Assembly (NCBI GenBank): GCA_016707425.1
Contig: JADJHU010000001.1
Span: 372,001 to 436,000 of the forward strand
Direction of reading: 5' to 3'
From: Gammaproteobacteria bacterium
Lineage (GTDB): Bacteria > Pseudomonadota > Gammaproteobacteria > Steroidobacterales > Steroidobacteraceae
Length of the DNA stretch: 64,000 nucleotides
A model generated the notes under the pieces. That model was not told where the DNA came from and made no database searches. It saw nothing but the letters and a program-made list of their open reading frames with translations. Below, piece by piece: positions 7,216 to 16,999 of the stretch. Each line of letters begins with the position of its first letter. Within the stretch, counting starts at the first letter, position 1. The translations under genes and the position numbers were made by a program.

Positions 7216-8682
7216 TCAGGGCGTGCGGTAATTCGGAGCCTCCTTGGTGATCGTCACGTCGTGCACGTGGCTTTCGCGCATACCCGCGCCCGTGATGCGC
7301 ACGAACTGCGGCCGGGTGCGCATCTCCTCGATGCTGTGGCTCCCCGTATAGCCCATCGCCGCGCGCAGCCCGCCAGTCAGCTGGTGCAGGATCGCCACGA
7401 TACTGCCCTTGTAGGGCACGCGCCCCTCGATGCCTTCGGGTACGAGCTTCTCGAGCTCGCTCGCAGTGTCCTGGAAGTAGCGGTCGGCCGAGCCGAAGCG
7501 GTCGGCCATCGCTCCGAGCGAACCCATGCCGCGGTAGGCCTTGTAGGAGCGCCCCTGATAGAGCTCGACCTCTCCCGGCGACTCCTCGGTGCCGGCAAAC
7601 AGGCCGCCGATCATCACCGCGTGTGCGCCGGCGGCAATGGCCTTGGCGACGTCTCCCGAGTAGCGGATGCCGCCATCGGCGATCAGCGGCACATCGGTCC
7701 TGGCGAGAGCCTCGGCGACATTGGCTACTGCCGAGATCTGCGGCACGCCCACACCGGCGACCACGCGCGTCGTGCAGATCGAGCCCGGTCCGATGCCGAC
7801 CTTCACGGCATCCGCGCCCGCATCGATGAGCGCATGAGCCGCACCTGCCGTCACGATGTTGCCCGCGATCACCTGGGCGTCAGGCCATTTTGCCTTGATC
7901 CTGGCCACCATCTCGAGCACACCGCGCGAGTGGCCGTGCGAGGTATCCACGACCACGACATCGACTCCGGCTTCATGGAGTGCGGCGACGCGATCGAGCG
8001 TGTCGGGCGCCGTGCCCACCGCCGCTCCGCAGCGCAACCGGCCGCCTTCGTCCTTGCAGGCGCGGGGAAACTCGGTGGCCTTCTGGAAATCCTTGGCCGT
8101 AATCAGGCCGCGCAGCTCGTGGTCGCCGTTGACCACCAGCACCTTCTCGATACGGTGCCTGTGCAGGAGCAGCAGCACTTCTTCCTTCGGCGCATTCTCG
8201 CGCACGGTGACCAGCCGGTCTTCGGGCGTCATGACACTCGAAACCGGCGCATCGAGCCGCTCCTCGAATCGCAGGTCACGGTGCGTGACGATGCCGACCA
8301 CCTTCGTCCCGCTTACCACCGGCACACCGGAAATGCCGCGGGCGCGCGTGAGCTCCAGCACCTGGCGGATGGTCATGTCCGGTGGCACCGTGATCGGATC
8401 GCGGATCACGCCGCTCTCGAACTTCTTGACGCGGCCGACTTCGCGAGCCTGGGCCTCGACGCTCATGCTCTTGTGGATGATGCCGATGCCGCCTTCCTGC
8501 GCCATGGTGATCGCGAGGCGCGCCTCGGTCACCGTATCCATGGCGGCCGAGAGTACGGGGAGATGCAGGCGTATGCGCCGTGTGAGACGCGTGGAGAGAT
8601 CTGCCTCGCGCGGCAGCACTTCCGAATGCGCTGGCACGAGCAGGACGTCATCGAAGGTGAGGGCTTCTTCGAGGATTCGCAT
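7216..8682 (-). CDS. guaB: inosine-5'-monophosphate dehydrogenase
   Basis: 488 residues. Oxidises IMP to XMP with NAD+, the committed step of guanine nucleotide synthesis. The TIM-barrel catalytic domain is split by a CBS pair at about residues 95-205. The catalytic loop GPGSICTTRVV holds the active-site Cys near residue 303, and the flap has the usual YRGMGSLGAM. It is followed by guaA in the classic guaBA order. On the minus strand TTTACC, 17 bases and TAAAAT sit directly before the ATG, with only five bases between -10 and start. No Shine-Dalgarno is visible, so the transcript may be nearly leaderless. Confidence 0.97.
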   Translation of the reverse strand: MRILEEALTFDDVLLVPAHSEVLPREADLSTRLTRRIRLHLPVLSAAMDTVTEARLAITMAQEGGIGIIHKSMSVEAQAREVGRVKKFESGVIRDPITVPPDMTIRQVLELTRARGISGVPVVSGTKVVGIVTHRDLRFEERLDAPVSSVMTPEDRLVTVRENAPKEEVLLLLHRHRIEKVLVVNGDHELRGLITAKDFQKATEFPRACKDEGGRLRCGAAVGTAPDTLDRVAALHEAGVDVVVVDTSHGHSRGVLEMVARIKAKWPDAQVIAGNIVTAGAAHALIDAGADAVKVGIGPGSICTTRVVAGVGVPQISAVANVAEALARTDVPLIADGGIRYSGDVAKAIAAGAHAVMIGGLFAGTEESPGEVELYQGRSYKAYRGMGSLGAMADRFGSADRYFQDTASELEKLVPEGIEGRVPYKGSIVAILHQLTGGLRAAMGYTGSHSIEEMRTRPQFVRITGAGMRESHVHDVTITKEAPNYRTP

Positions 8683-8735
8683 GGCTCATTTTACGGGTGC
8701 CGCGCCGCACGGTAAACCCGCGTAAGATCGGCAAG

Positions 8736-9998
8736 GTGACCCCCGTGCCGCCCCGCCCCGAGCCGCGCGCCGAGCGCCCGGTCTACACCGTCTCGCGCCT
8801 GAACCGCGAGGTGCGCCTGCTCCTCGAGCAGGGGCTCGGAGTCGTGTGGGTGGAAGGCGAGCTCTCCAACCTGGCGCAGCCCTCCTCCGGCCACTGGTAC
8901 TTCACGCTGAAGGATGCCGGCGCGCAGCTGCGATGCGCCTTCTTCCGGCAGAAGAACGCGCGCGCGGCGTATGCGCCCAGCAATGGACAGCAGATGCTCG
9001 CTCGCGGCCGGATCAGCCTCTACGAGCCGCGAGGCGACTACCAGCTCATCGTCGAGCACCTCGAGCCCGCCGGCATCGGCGCGCTCAGGCAGGAATTCGA
9101 GCGCCTCAAGATGCGCCTTGCCGCCGAGGGGCTGTTCGACGAGGCGCTGAAGCGCGATCTCCCGCCCGTGCCGCACCGCATCGGCGTGATCACCTCACCG
9201 AGTGGCGCGGCCATCCGCGACATCCTGCACGTACTGGCGAGGCGCTTTCCGGCCGCTGCGGTGCTCGTCTATCCCGTGCCCGTGCAGGGTGCGCAGGCGG
9301 CACCCGCGATTGCCGCCGCACTGGCTCTCGCGAGCGAACGTGCCGAATGTGACGTCCTGATCCTCGCCCGTGGCGGGGGCTCGCTCGAGGATCTCTGGGC
9401 TTTCAACGACGAGCGCGTGGCGCGCGCCATCCGTGCGTCCCGCGTGCCCGTGGTGAGCGGCATCGGGCACGAAGTCGACTTCACGATCGCGGATTTCGCC
9501 GCCGACGTGCGCGCTCCGACACCGAGCGGTGCAGCCGAGATCGTTGTGCCGGAAAGCTCGACGTGGCTCGAGGCACTCGCCCGTCATGGCCAGCGCCTCG
9601 CTGTCGCCATGCGCCGCAAGCTGCGCGACGAGCGCACCCGGTTCGAGGGCACGGAGCTCCGTCTGCGGCGTGCGCACCCGGGCGTACAGCTCGCGCAGCG
9701 TGTGCAGCGTCTCGACGATCTCGAGCAGCAGCTCCTGCGTGCCCTGCGCCGACGCCTCGAGTCCACGGCATACCGCCTGCAGCTCGCCGTGCGCACCCTC
9801 CACACGGCGAGCCCGCTCGCGACCCTCGCGCGAGGCTTTGCGATCGTGACTCGCGTCGCCGACGGCACGCTCGTCACCGAGGCAGCATCGCTCACACCCG
9901 GCGAAGAAATCGACGCCCGGCTCGCCCGCGGCAGCCTGCGTGCCCGCGTGGTGACCTTGCGGCACTCTCCCGTGTCTGACGAGTCGAAGACCGAATGA
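8736..9998 (+). CDS. xseA: exodeoxyribonuclease VII large subunit
   Basis: 420 residues from the GTG at 8736. With XseB it degrades single-stranded DNA to oligonucleotides. The N-terminal OB-fold is at about residues 18-115 (VYTVSRLNREVRLLLEQ, then SGHWYFTLKD). The catalytic core carries GVITSPSGAAIRDIL, LARGGGSLEDLWAFNDE and the GHEVDFTIADF block. The C-terminus has coiled helices. An upstream ATG at 8697 is in frame, but using it would leave only 14 bases to the divergent guaB. The GTG leaves promoter space and a normal N-terminus. The stop overlaps the next start by four bases. Confidence 0.93.
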   Translation: MTPVPPRPEPRAERPVYTVSRLNREVRLLLEQGLGVVWVEGELSNLAQPSSGHWYFTLKDAGAQLRCAFFRQKNARAAYAPSNGQQMLARGRISLYEPRGDYQLIVEHLEPAGIGALRQEFERLKMRLAAEGLFDEALKRDLPPVPHRIGVITSPSGAAIRDILHVLARRFPAAAVLVYPVPVQGAQAAPAIAAALALASERAECDVLILARGGGSLEDLWAFNDERVARAIRASRVPVVSGIGHEVDFTIADFAADVRAPTPSGAAEIVVPESSTWLEALARHGQRLAVAMRRKLRDERTRFEGTELRLRRAHPGVQLAQRVQRLDDLEQQLLRALRRRLESTAYRLQLAVRTLHTASPLATLARGFAIVTRVADGTLVTEAASLTPGEEIDARLARGSLRARVVTLRHSPVSDESKTE

Positions 9999-10831
9999 AA
10001 AAGCTCACTGCACTCATCCTGCTGTACTGCGGGCCGGCCGTGGCGCTGGAGCTGCCGCAGGCGAGCGCCGTTCCGGGTGGCGTCGCACTCGTGCCCGTGA
10101 CGGGTGGCGCCGATGTCGAGCCCGTCGTCACCTTCGAAGGACGTCGCACGATGGTGCTGCGGGACGGGGATCACTGGCTCGCCGTGGTCGGCGTGCCACT
10201 GCTCCAGCGCCCGGGCACCGCCGAACTCGTCGTACGCCGGGCGGACGGCACGCGCGGACGGCTGTTCATCGAGGTCGGTTCGAAGGCATATGCGACGCAA
10301 CGTCTGCGGGTGGCGCCGAAGCACGTGGATCTCTCGCCCGAGGACCTGCAGCGTGTTACGCGCGAGCGCGAAGTGCTCGGAACACTGTTTTCAACCTACT
10401 CACCGGCAGCGCCCGCGACGCTGCGCCTGCAGCAGCCCGTCCCCGGCGTGCGCTCGAGCTCCTTCGGCCTGCGCCGGACCTTCAACGGCCAGCCGCGCAG
10501 CCCGCATTCCGGCATGGACATCGCTTCCGCAGCAGGCACCCCCGTCATCGCCGCGGCGGACGCACGTGTCCTCGACGCGGGTGACTACTTCTTCAATGGC
10601 AACACGATCCTGCTCGACCACGGTCAGGGTTTTCTGACGATGTACTGTCATCTGAGCGGCGTCCGCGTCCAGGCAGGCCAGAATGTACGCCGGGGCGAAG
10701 TCATCGGTACCGTCGGCGCCACCGGACGCGTCACGGGCCCGCACCTGCACTGGGGTGTGATGCTCAACCAGACGATGATCGATCCGGCGCTATTCCTTGC
10801 GCCTGAAGCGCCGCCCCGCCCGATTCCCTGA
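9995..10831 (+). CDS. M23-family (LytM) peptidoglycan endopeptidase, secreted
   Basis: 278 residues. A short signal peptide is visible (residues 1-18, ending AVALE), followed by a beta-rich N-terminal domain (about 20-135) and a LytM domain (about 150-265). The zinc motifs are present: HSGMD (H-x3-D) near residue 170 and HLHW (H-x-H) near residue 250. Such enzymes cut peptide cross-links in the periplasm. ATGA coupling to xseA suggests one transcript. The 3' end overlaps the convergent der gene by 42 bases. The exact cleavage specificity cannot be told. Confidence 0.9.
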   Translation: MKKLTALILLYCGPAVALELPQASAVPGGVALVPVTGGADVEPVVTFEGRRTMVLRDGDHWLAVVGVPLLQRPGTAELVVRRADGTRGRLFIEVGSKAYATQRLRVAPKHVDLSPEDLQRVTREREVLGTLFSTYSPAAPATLRLQQPVPGVRSSSFGLRRTFNGQPRSPHSGMDIASAAGTPVIAAADARVLDAGDYFFNGNTILLDHGQGFLTMYCHLSGVRVQAGQNVRRGEVIGTVGATGRVTGPHLHWGVMLNQTMIDPALFLAPEAPPRPIP

Positions 10832-12190
10832 GCCGGCACGTGCATTGCCGCGCTGCCGCCCGCTTCCGGTGGAGCCGGCGAAAGGATTGGCATCGCTGCG
10901 CAGATCGATCACCACCGGCGTCGCGAACAGATCGAAGGCCTGGCGGAATACGTTTGCCAGATAGCGCCGGTAGGCGTCCGGCGTGTCGGCCGTCTGGTTT
11001 CCGTGGATCACGATGCGTGGCGGGTTGCGCCCGCCCTGGTGCGCATAGCGCAGCTTGATGCGCCGTCCGCGCACGAGCGGCGGCTGATGGGCGACAAGCG
11101 CACGCTCGAGCGTGCGCGTCAGCTGCGGCGTGCTCATCTCGCGCATTGCCGACTCGTAGGCACGCACGAGCGAGCGCACGAGCTCGCCCACGCCCGTGCC
11201 ATGACGGGCCGAGATGAAGTGCACGGGCGCGAAGGGCACGAAGTCGAGCTTCAGCTCCAGGGCACGACGGATCTCTTCGCGCTGGTCCTCCGGAATGCCG
11301 TCCCACTTGTTCACTGCAATCACGAGCGCCCGCCCGCGCTCGAGAGCCAGTCCGAGCACGCTCGCATCCTGCTCACCCACCGTGTCGTGCGCGTCGACGA
11401 CCAGGACGACAACGTGCGCCTCCTCGATCGCCTGCAGCGTCTTCGCCACGCTCGCGCGCTCGAGCGGCGACTCGACGCGGGCACGCCGGCGCACACCGGC
11501 GGTGTCGATCAGCAGGAATTCGCGTCCGTCCCGGGAAAAAGGCACGAAGATGCTGTCGCGCGTCGTACCGGGCTCGTCGCTCGCGATCACCCGTTCCTCG
11601 CCGAGGAGCCGGTTGACGAGGGTCGATTTGCCGACATTCGGGCGACCGATGATGGCGATGCGGATCGCGCCGGTCGGCGCGGTCTCGGCTTCGGCACCCG
11701 GCTCGAGTCCGGCGAGTGCCTGCTCCATGAGCTCGCGGCAACCGCTGCCGTGCGCCGCCGAGATCGCCTGTGGCTCGCCGAGACCGAGCGCGTGGAAGTC
11801 CGCTGCGGCGATCGCCGCGCCCAGCCCTTCCGCCTTGTTGACCGCCAGCACGATCGGCTTGCCGGTGCGGCGCAGGTCACGGGCGACCAGATGGTCCTCG
11901 GGGGTGAGCCCGGCACGCGCATCGACGATGAACACGAGCCGGTCCGCCTCGGCGACGGCCCGCTCGGTCTGCGCACGCATCTGCGCCGCGATGCCGCTCG
12001 TCTGGGTGACGAGCCCGCCCGTGTCGATCACGACACAGGGCCCGGGTCCGAGCCGCCCGAAGCCATACTGCCGATCGCGCGTCACGCCGGGCTCGTCCGC
12101 GACGATCGCGGCCCGCGTGCCCGTCAGGGTGTTGAAGAGTGTGGACTTCCCGACGTTCGGGCGGCCGACGAGCGCGATGACCGGGAGCAC
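10790..12190 (-). CDS. der: ribosome biogenesis GTPase Der (EngA)
   Basis: 466 residues. A tandem-GTPase factor for 50S subunit maturation. Two G domains each begin with GRPNVGKSTL (residues 8 and about 185). DTGG and DTAG G3 motifs and NKAE and NKWD G4 motifs follow, then a C-terminal KH-like domain and a basic tail. The GTG at 12190 was chosen because GGAG lies five bases upstream and the protein then begins LPVIALVGRPN as usual. The upstream in-frame start at 12235 lies inside bamB. It follows bamB by ten bases. Confidence 0.96.
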   Translation of the reverse strand: MLPVIALVGRPNVGKSTLFNTLTGTRAAIVADEPGVTRDRQYGFGRLGPGPCVVIDTGGLVTQTSGIAAQMRAQTERAVAEADRLVFIVDARAGLTPEDHLVARDLRRTGKPIVLAVNKAEGLGAAIAAADFHALGLGEPQAISAAHGSGCRELMEQALAGLEPGAEAETAPTGAIRIAIIGRPNVGKSTLVNRLLGEERVIASDEPGTTRDSIFVPFSRDGREFLLIDTAGVRRRARVESPLERASVAKTLQAIEEAHVVVLVVDAHDTVGEQDASVLGLALERGRALVIAVNKWDGIPEDQREEIRRALELKLDFVPFAPVHFISARHGTGVGELVRSLVRAYESAMREMSTPQLTRTLERALVAHQPPLVRGRRIKLRYAHQGGRNPPRIVIHGNQTADTPDAYRRYLANVFRQAFDLFATPVVIDLRSDANPFAGSTGSGRQRGNARAGSGNRAGRRFRRKE

Positions 12191-12200
12191 CGACGCTCCG

Positions 12201-13355
12201 TCACGGGCTCTGGGCGCCCGGGAGCGGCGCAACACGGAACGCGGTGATGCGCCCGGTCTCGTCGATCACGAACAGCAGATCGCCTGCCGCACGCGGCGGA
12301 TTGGTGATGCGCGCTCCCGCGGAAGCGCGCGCCGCCGGAGCCCCGGTCGCACGGCCGAACCAGTGCACGTAACCCTGGAAATCCCCGACCGCGAGAGTCC
12401 CGTCCGCGCTCACGGCCGGAGCGCTCAATCCGCGGCGGGCGAGCATATTCTGGCGCCACAGCTCCACACCGGTGCGCCGGCGCAGCGCCACGATCTCGCC
12501 GTCCGAGGTCGAAACGTAGAGCGCGTCGTCGTCCACGTCGAGTCCGCGGTAACTCGAGAGTTCACGCGACCACCAGATCTGCCCCGTATCGCGCGCCAGC
12601 ATGGCCACGCGCCCCTGGAAGCCGACGACGTACACATCTTCACCGCGCACCTGCACGGCCGAGTCGACATCGACCAGGCGCTCGAGCTCGGTACGCCCGC
12701 GTGGCGGTGCGACCATCGTCTCCCAGACCTGATCCCCGCTCGCCACGTTCACCGCAACGACGCGGCCATTGTCGAAACCGCAGATCGCCTCATCCCCGGC
12801 AATGACGGGTGTGGCCGTACCGCGCAACGTCAGGCGAGGCACTTGCTGTTCCTGCTGCCACAGCGCGTGGCCGTCTGCGAGGGCGAGACCGTGGAGCCTG
12901 CCGTCCACCGTGCGCACGATGACCGATCGCGCCGAAACTGCCGGTGCCGAGAGGATCTCGCCGCCGACCTTCCTGCGCCAGCGGATCGCACCATCCTCCG
13001 CCGAAAGCGCGATCACCTCGCCTTTGGCAGACCCGACCACCACGAGACCTTCACCCACGCCGGTGCCGCCCGAGAGTGGACTGCGGGTGCGCGTGCGCCA
13101 CAGGGCACGGCCGCTGTGCAGCTCGAAGGCTGCAACTTCGCCGTCGTGTCCCGCACCGTAGACGCGCGCCTCGTCCACGCCGAGCCCGAGCCCGAGGCGC
13201 AGCCGCTCGCCATCACCACCGACACTTGCAGTCCAGACACGCTTCACTGCAACCGTCGCCGGGAAGTCGACCAGCTCGGCGGGCGGAGCGATGTCCTTGT
13301 CCTTGCTGCAGGCGGCAAGGAGCACCAGGGCACAGAAGGCAAGCAGTCGTTTCAT
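12201..13355 (-). CDS. bamB: outer membrane protein assembly factor BamB (lipoprotein)
   Basis: 384 residues. Part of the BAM complex that inserts beta-barrel proteins into the outer membrane. A lipoprotein signal peptide is clear (MKRLLAFCALVLLAAC, lipobox Cys16). The mature part is a PQQ/WD-like beta propeller with repeated G-x-ALWR/GDQVWE-type blades. It sits in the conserved yfgM-bamB-der order and is separated by four bases from the upstream yfgM-like gene, so it is cotranscribed. Confidence 0.95.
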   Translation of the reverse strand: MKRLLAFCALVLLAACSKDKDIAPPAELVDFPATVAVKRVWTASVGGDGERLRLGLGLGVDEARVYGAGHDGEVAAFELHSGRALWRTRTRSPLSGGTGVGEGLVVVGSAKGEVIALSAEDGAIRWRRKVGGEILSAPAVSARSVIVRTVDGRLHGLALADGHALWQQEQQVPRLTLRGTATPVIAGDEAICGFDNGRVVAVNVASGDQVWETMVAPPRGRTELERLVDVDSAVQVRGEDVYVVGFQGRVAMLARDTGQIWWSRELSSYRGLDVDDDALYVSTSDGEIVALRRRTGVELWRQNMLARRGLSAPAVSADGTLAVGDFQGYVHWFGRATGAPAARASAGARITNPPRAAGDLLFVIDETGRITAFRVAPLPGAQSP

Positions 13356-13359
13356 GGCG

Positions 13360-14037
13360 CTACTTCACGATCGCGGCGGCCGCCGCCTCGCCTGCCACAG
13401 CATTCGCCGGGGCAAGGTCGTTGATCTTCAGGTCGAGCACCGCCGGGTCGACGATCCCGTCGGCCGCCGCGGCACGCGCCTGGCGGTAGTCCGCGAGCGC
13501 CCGATCGCGCTCGCCCTTCGCGTAGGCCGCATCCCCGCGCACCTCGGCAAAGGCTGGTGCGAAGGCGCCCGGCTCGGCTCCCTTCAGCGTGGCCAGCGCA
13601 TCGTCGGGCCGGTTCTGAGCGATCTGCACCCGGGCCAGGCGCAGTCGTGCCACCAGCGCGAGCTCCGGATCCTCGGCATCCGTCATCACCCGGCGCAACC
13701 GCGGCGCAGCCTGCTCGAGCTCATTGGCCGCAACGAGAGCCCGGGCGACCGCGAGCTCCGCCTGCAGGGTGTAGGGTGAAGAGGCGTGGTCACGCTCGAG
13801 TTCTCCGACGAGATCGAGCGCCCGCCTTCGATCGCCGCGGGCAAGCGCCTCGATCGCCTGCTCATAACGCGCGCCCGCCGCCACGGCCAGTCGCTCCGCG
13901 CGCGCTTCCCATGCGCGCCACCCCCAGAGACCCAGCACACCGAGTGCCACCCCACCCACGATCCACAGACCGTTCTGGCGCACCCAGCGCTTCAGCTGAT
14001 CCCACTGTTCGTCCTCGGTCAGGTATTCGTCGTCCAC
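13360..14037 (-). CDS. YfgM-family tetratricopeptide membrane protein (ancillary SecYEG translocon subunit)
   Basis: 225 residues. A short acidic N-terminus (VDDEYLTEDEQWDQLKRWVRQNG) precedes one transmembrane helix at about residues 24-44. A periplasmic TPR-like domain follows, rich in Ala and Leu. YfgM associates with SecYEG and PpiD. The GTG at 14037 has a GGGGG Shine-Dalgarno and gives the family's normal start, whereas an upstream start at 14088 would run into hisS. The position between hisS and bamB is typical. Confidence 0.9.
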   Translation of the reverse strand: MDDEYLTEDEQWDQLKRWVRQNGLWIVGGVALGVLGLWGWRAWEARAERLAVAAGARYEQAIEALARGDRRRALDLVGELERDHASSPYTLQAELAVARALVAANELEQAAPRLRRVMTDAEDPELALVARLRLARVQIAQNRPDDALATLKGAEPGAFAPAFAEVRGDAAYAKGERDRALADYRQARAAAADGIVDPAVLDLKINDLAPANAVAGEAAAAAIVK

Positions 14038-14053
14038 TGATCCCCCTCGTCCT

Positions 14054-15346
<1,293 letters not shown>

Positions 15347-15372
15347 GTGCGGGTTTCTTCCGTGGCAGCGGG

Positions 15373-16233
15373 TCAGCGGGCCTGTGCCACCCGGCCGGAG
15401 GAGCTGACCACGAAGCGCGCCGCGTCGTCACTGCGCGCAGCCGGCGGAATCGCCACCTCCTGCCCGTTCACGGCCACGGCCACCCCGGGTGCATTGCCGA
15501 GGATCACGCGCAGCGGGCCGCGTCCCGCGACCGTCTGTATCGAGTTGGCGGCCGCGACATCGTAGAAGAGGCGCTCGCCACGGGCATCGTAGATCTCGAC
15601 CCAGCTGTCCGCGTTCAGCGTCAGGCGCAGTTCCACCTGGCGCTCGGGCTGCAGCTGTGCAGTCTGGGGCGCAGCGAGCACATGGTCCTCAGCCGGGCGC
15701 GGACTCACCTGCACGGCAGCAGGCGCCACCACGGATGCAGGCTCCACGGATTCGGCCGGCTGCGCCGGCTGCACGGGCACTACCTCGGCGACCGCCGGTC
15801 TGTCCGAATCGACGGCGCGGGCAGGTCCCGGCTGCGAAGTGCCCTTCAGCACCCACCAGACCGCAGCGACGAGCACAGCGGCACCCGCGGCGGCAGCGAC
15901 GGGTCGGAGCAGCCGGCGTGGGTCCGCTGCAAGCTCGGCATGCGGAGCCTGTGTGAGATCGGGCGGCGCCGCGGCACGCAGGCTGCCGGCGTAGATCTCC
16001 TGCAGATCCGCGCCCCGCTCGCCGACCAGCTCGGCGTACCGGCGCATGTGTCCGCGCACGTATACCGGCGCACCGAGAAACTCGAATTCCTCTGCCTCGA
16101 TCGCCTCGATGACCTTCGGATCGAGATGCAGCCGCTCGGCCGCCTGGATGACGGTGAACCCGGAACGTTCGCGCGCGGCACGCAGCCGTACACCGATCCC
16201 CAGAGTCTTGGTATCCGCCGGTACCGCCGTCAT
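15373..16233 (-). CDS. rodZ: RodZ-like cytoskeletal protein (HTH + TM + DUF4115)
   Basis: 286 residues. The N-terminal Xre-like helix-turn-helix spans about residues 10-85 (GIGVRLRAARERSG, then VRGHMRRYAELVG). One transmembrane helix lies at about 111-128. A Pro/Ala/Val-rich periplasmic linker and a C-terminal DUF4115 beta domain follow (from about 205). RodZ links MreB to the elongasome and sets rod shape. The start could also be the ATG at 16251, overlapping the pilW stop. No strong Shine-Dalgarno separates the two. Confidence 0.88.
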   Translation of the reverse strand: MTAVPADTKTLGIGVRLRAARERSGFTVIQAAERLHLDPKVIEAIEAEEFEFLGAPVYVRGHMRRYAELVGERGADLQEIYAGSLRAAAPPDLTQAPHAELAADPRRLLRPVAAAAGAAVLVAAVWWVLKGTSQPGPARAVDSDRPAVAEVVPVQPAQPAESVEPASVVAPAAVQVSPRPAEDHVLAAPQTAQLQPERQVELRLTLNADSWVEIYDARGERLFYDVAAANSIQTVAGRGPLRVILGNAPGVAVAVNGQEVAIPPAARSDDAARFVVSSSGRVAQAR

Positions 16234-16240
16234 GATCGCA

Positions 16241-16999
16241 TCAGCAACCATCGGGCGGCAGCGCAGTGAGGGCCTGCGCCTGCACGGTATTCGGGTAGTC
16301 CATGCGCAGCCGCCGGGCATAGCGCTCGAAACCGGCCCGGTCGCAGCTCTTCCGGGAAAGTCGCGCGCCGAGCAGCAGCAGGTCCGGCGTTGCCTCGAAT
16401 GCGCCGAGATAACGCTCGAGGAACTGACGGGCGTCATCGGCGCGGCCACGTTCGAGCTGCAGGTCGCCGAACTGGAATGCCGCCTCCGCGTAGTTCGGGC
16501 GGATGGCGAGCGCGCGCGCGAAGCTGTGCTCGGCCTCGTCCAGCTGTTTCGCGGAACGCTGGCACACTCCGGCGTTCGTGTGCGCGGCCTCGGGCGTCCG
16601 GTACAGGGGGTTTGTCGCGGCCTTGTGGAAGTAGGCGAGCCCCTCCTTCACGCGCCCGGCGCGGCAGAGGTACACGGCGTAATTGTTCTGGATCTCCGGG
16701 TTGCGCGGCGCGAGTCGCAGCGCCGTGCGATAGGAGCTGTCCACGCGGGCCGCCTCCCCGAGTTGCTCGTAGAGGAGCGCGAGCGCGGTGTGCACGTTCG
16801 CATCCCGCGGATTCTGCTTCAGTGCCTTCTCGAGCTTCTCCTTGGCGACCGCGAGATTCCCCTGGCGCAGGTAGGCCACGCCGAGCTCGAGATTCGCGGC
16901 CGCGGCGGTTTCCGCGCGGCTGCGTTCCTGTGCCGTGCCGGGCACGGCGATCCCCAGGAGGAGCCCGCAGAGCGCGGCCCGCAGGAAGATCCCTCTCAT
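16241..16999 (-). CDS. pilW: type IV pilus biogenesis/stability protein PilW (PilF)
   Basis: 252 residues. A signal-like N-terminus (residues 1-23) lacks an obvious lipobox Cys: it ends AVPGTAQ, unlike the lipoprotein form in many relatives. Several TPR units follow (NLELGVAYLRQGNLAVAKEKL and similar), which hold PilQ secretin assembly in known systems. The start overlaps the rlmN stop (ATGA), the conserved coupling in this cluster. The function is based on family and synteny. Confidence 0.9.
   Translation of the reverse strand: MRGIFLRAALCGLLLGIAVPGTAQERSRAETAAAANLELGVAYLRQGNLAVAKEKLEKALKQNPRDANVHTALALLYEQLGEAARVDSSYRTALRLAPRNPEIQNNYAVYLCRAGRVKEGLAYFHKAATNPLYRTPEAAHTNAGVCQRSAKQLDEAEHSFARALAIRPNYAEAAFQFGDLQLERGRADDARQFLERYLGAFEATPDLLLLGARLSRKSCDRAGFERYARRLRMDYPNTVQAQALTALPPDGC

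Noticed and set aside
7120..8715. 531-codon plus-strand frame opposite guaB
   Set aside because: Shadow of guaB with His/Asp/Arg-rich composition and no family similarity.
11214..13424. Long plus-strand open frame (736 codons) opposite der and bamB
   Set aside because: Low-complexity Arg/Ser/Ala translation, no domains; it is the antisense image of two well-supported genes in GC-rich DNA.
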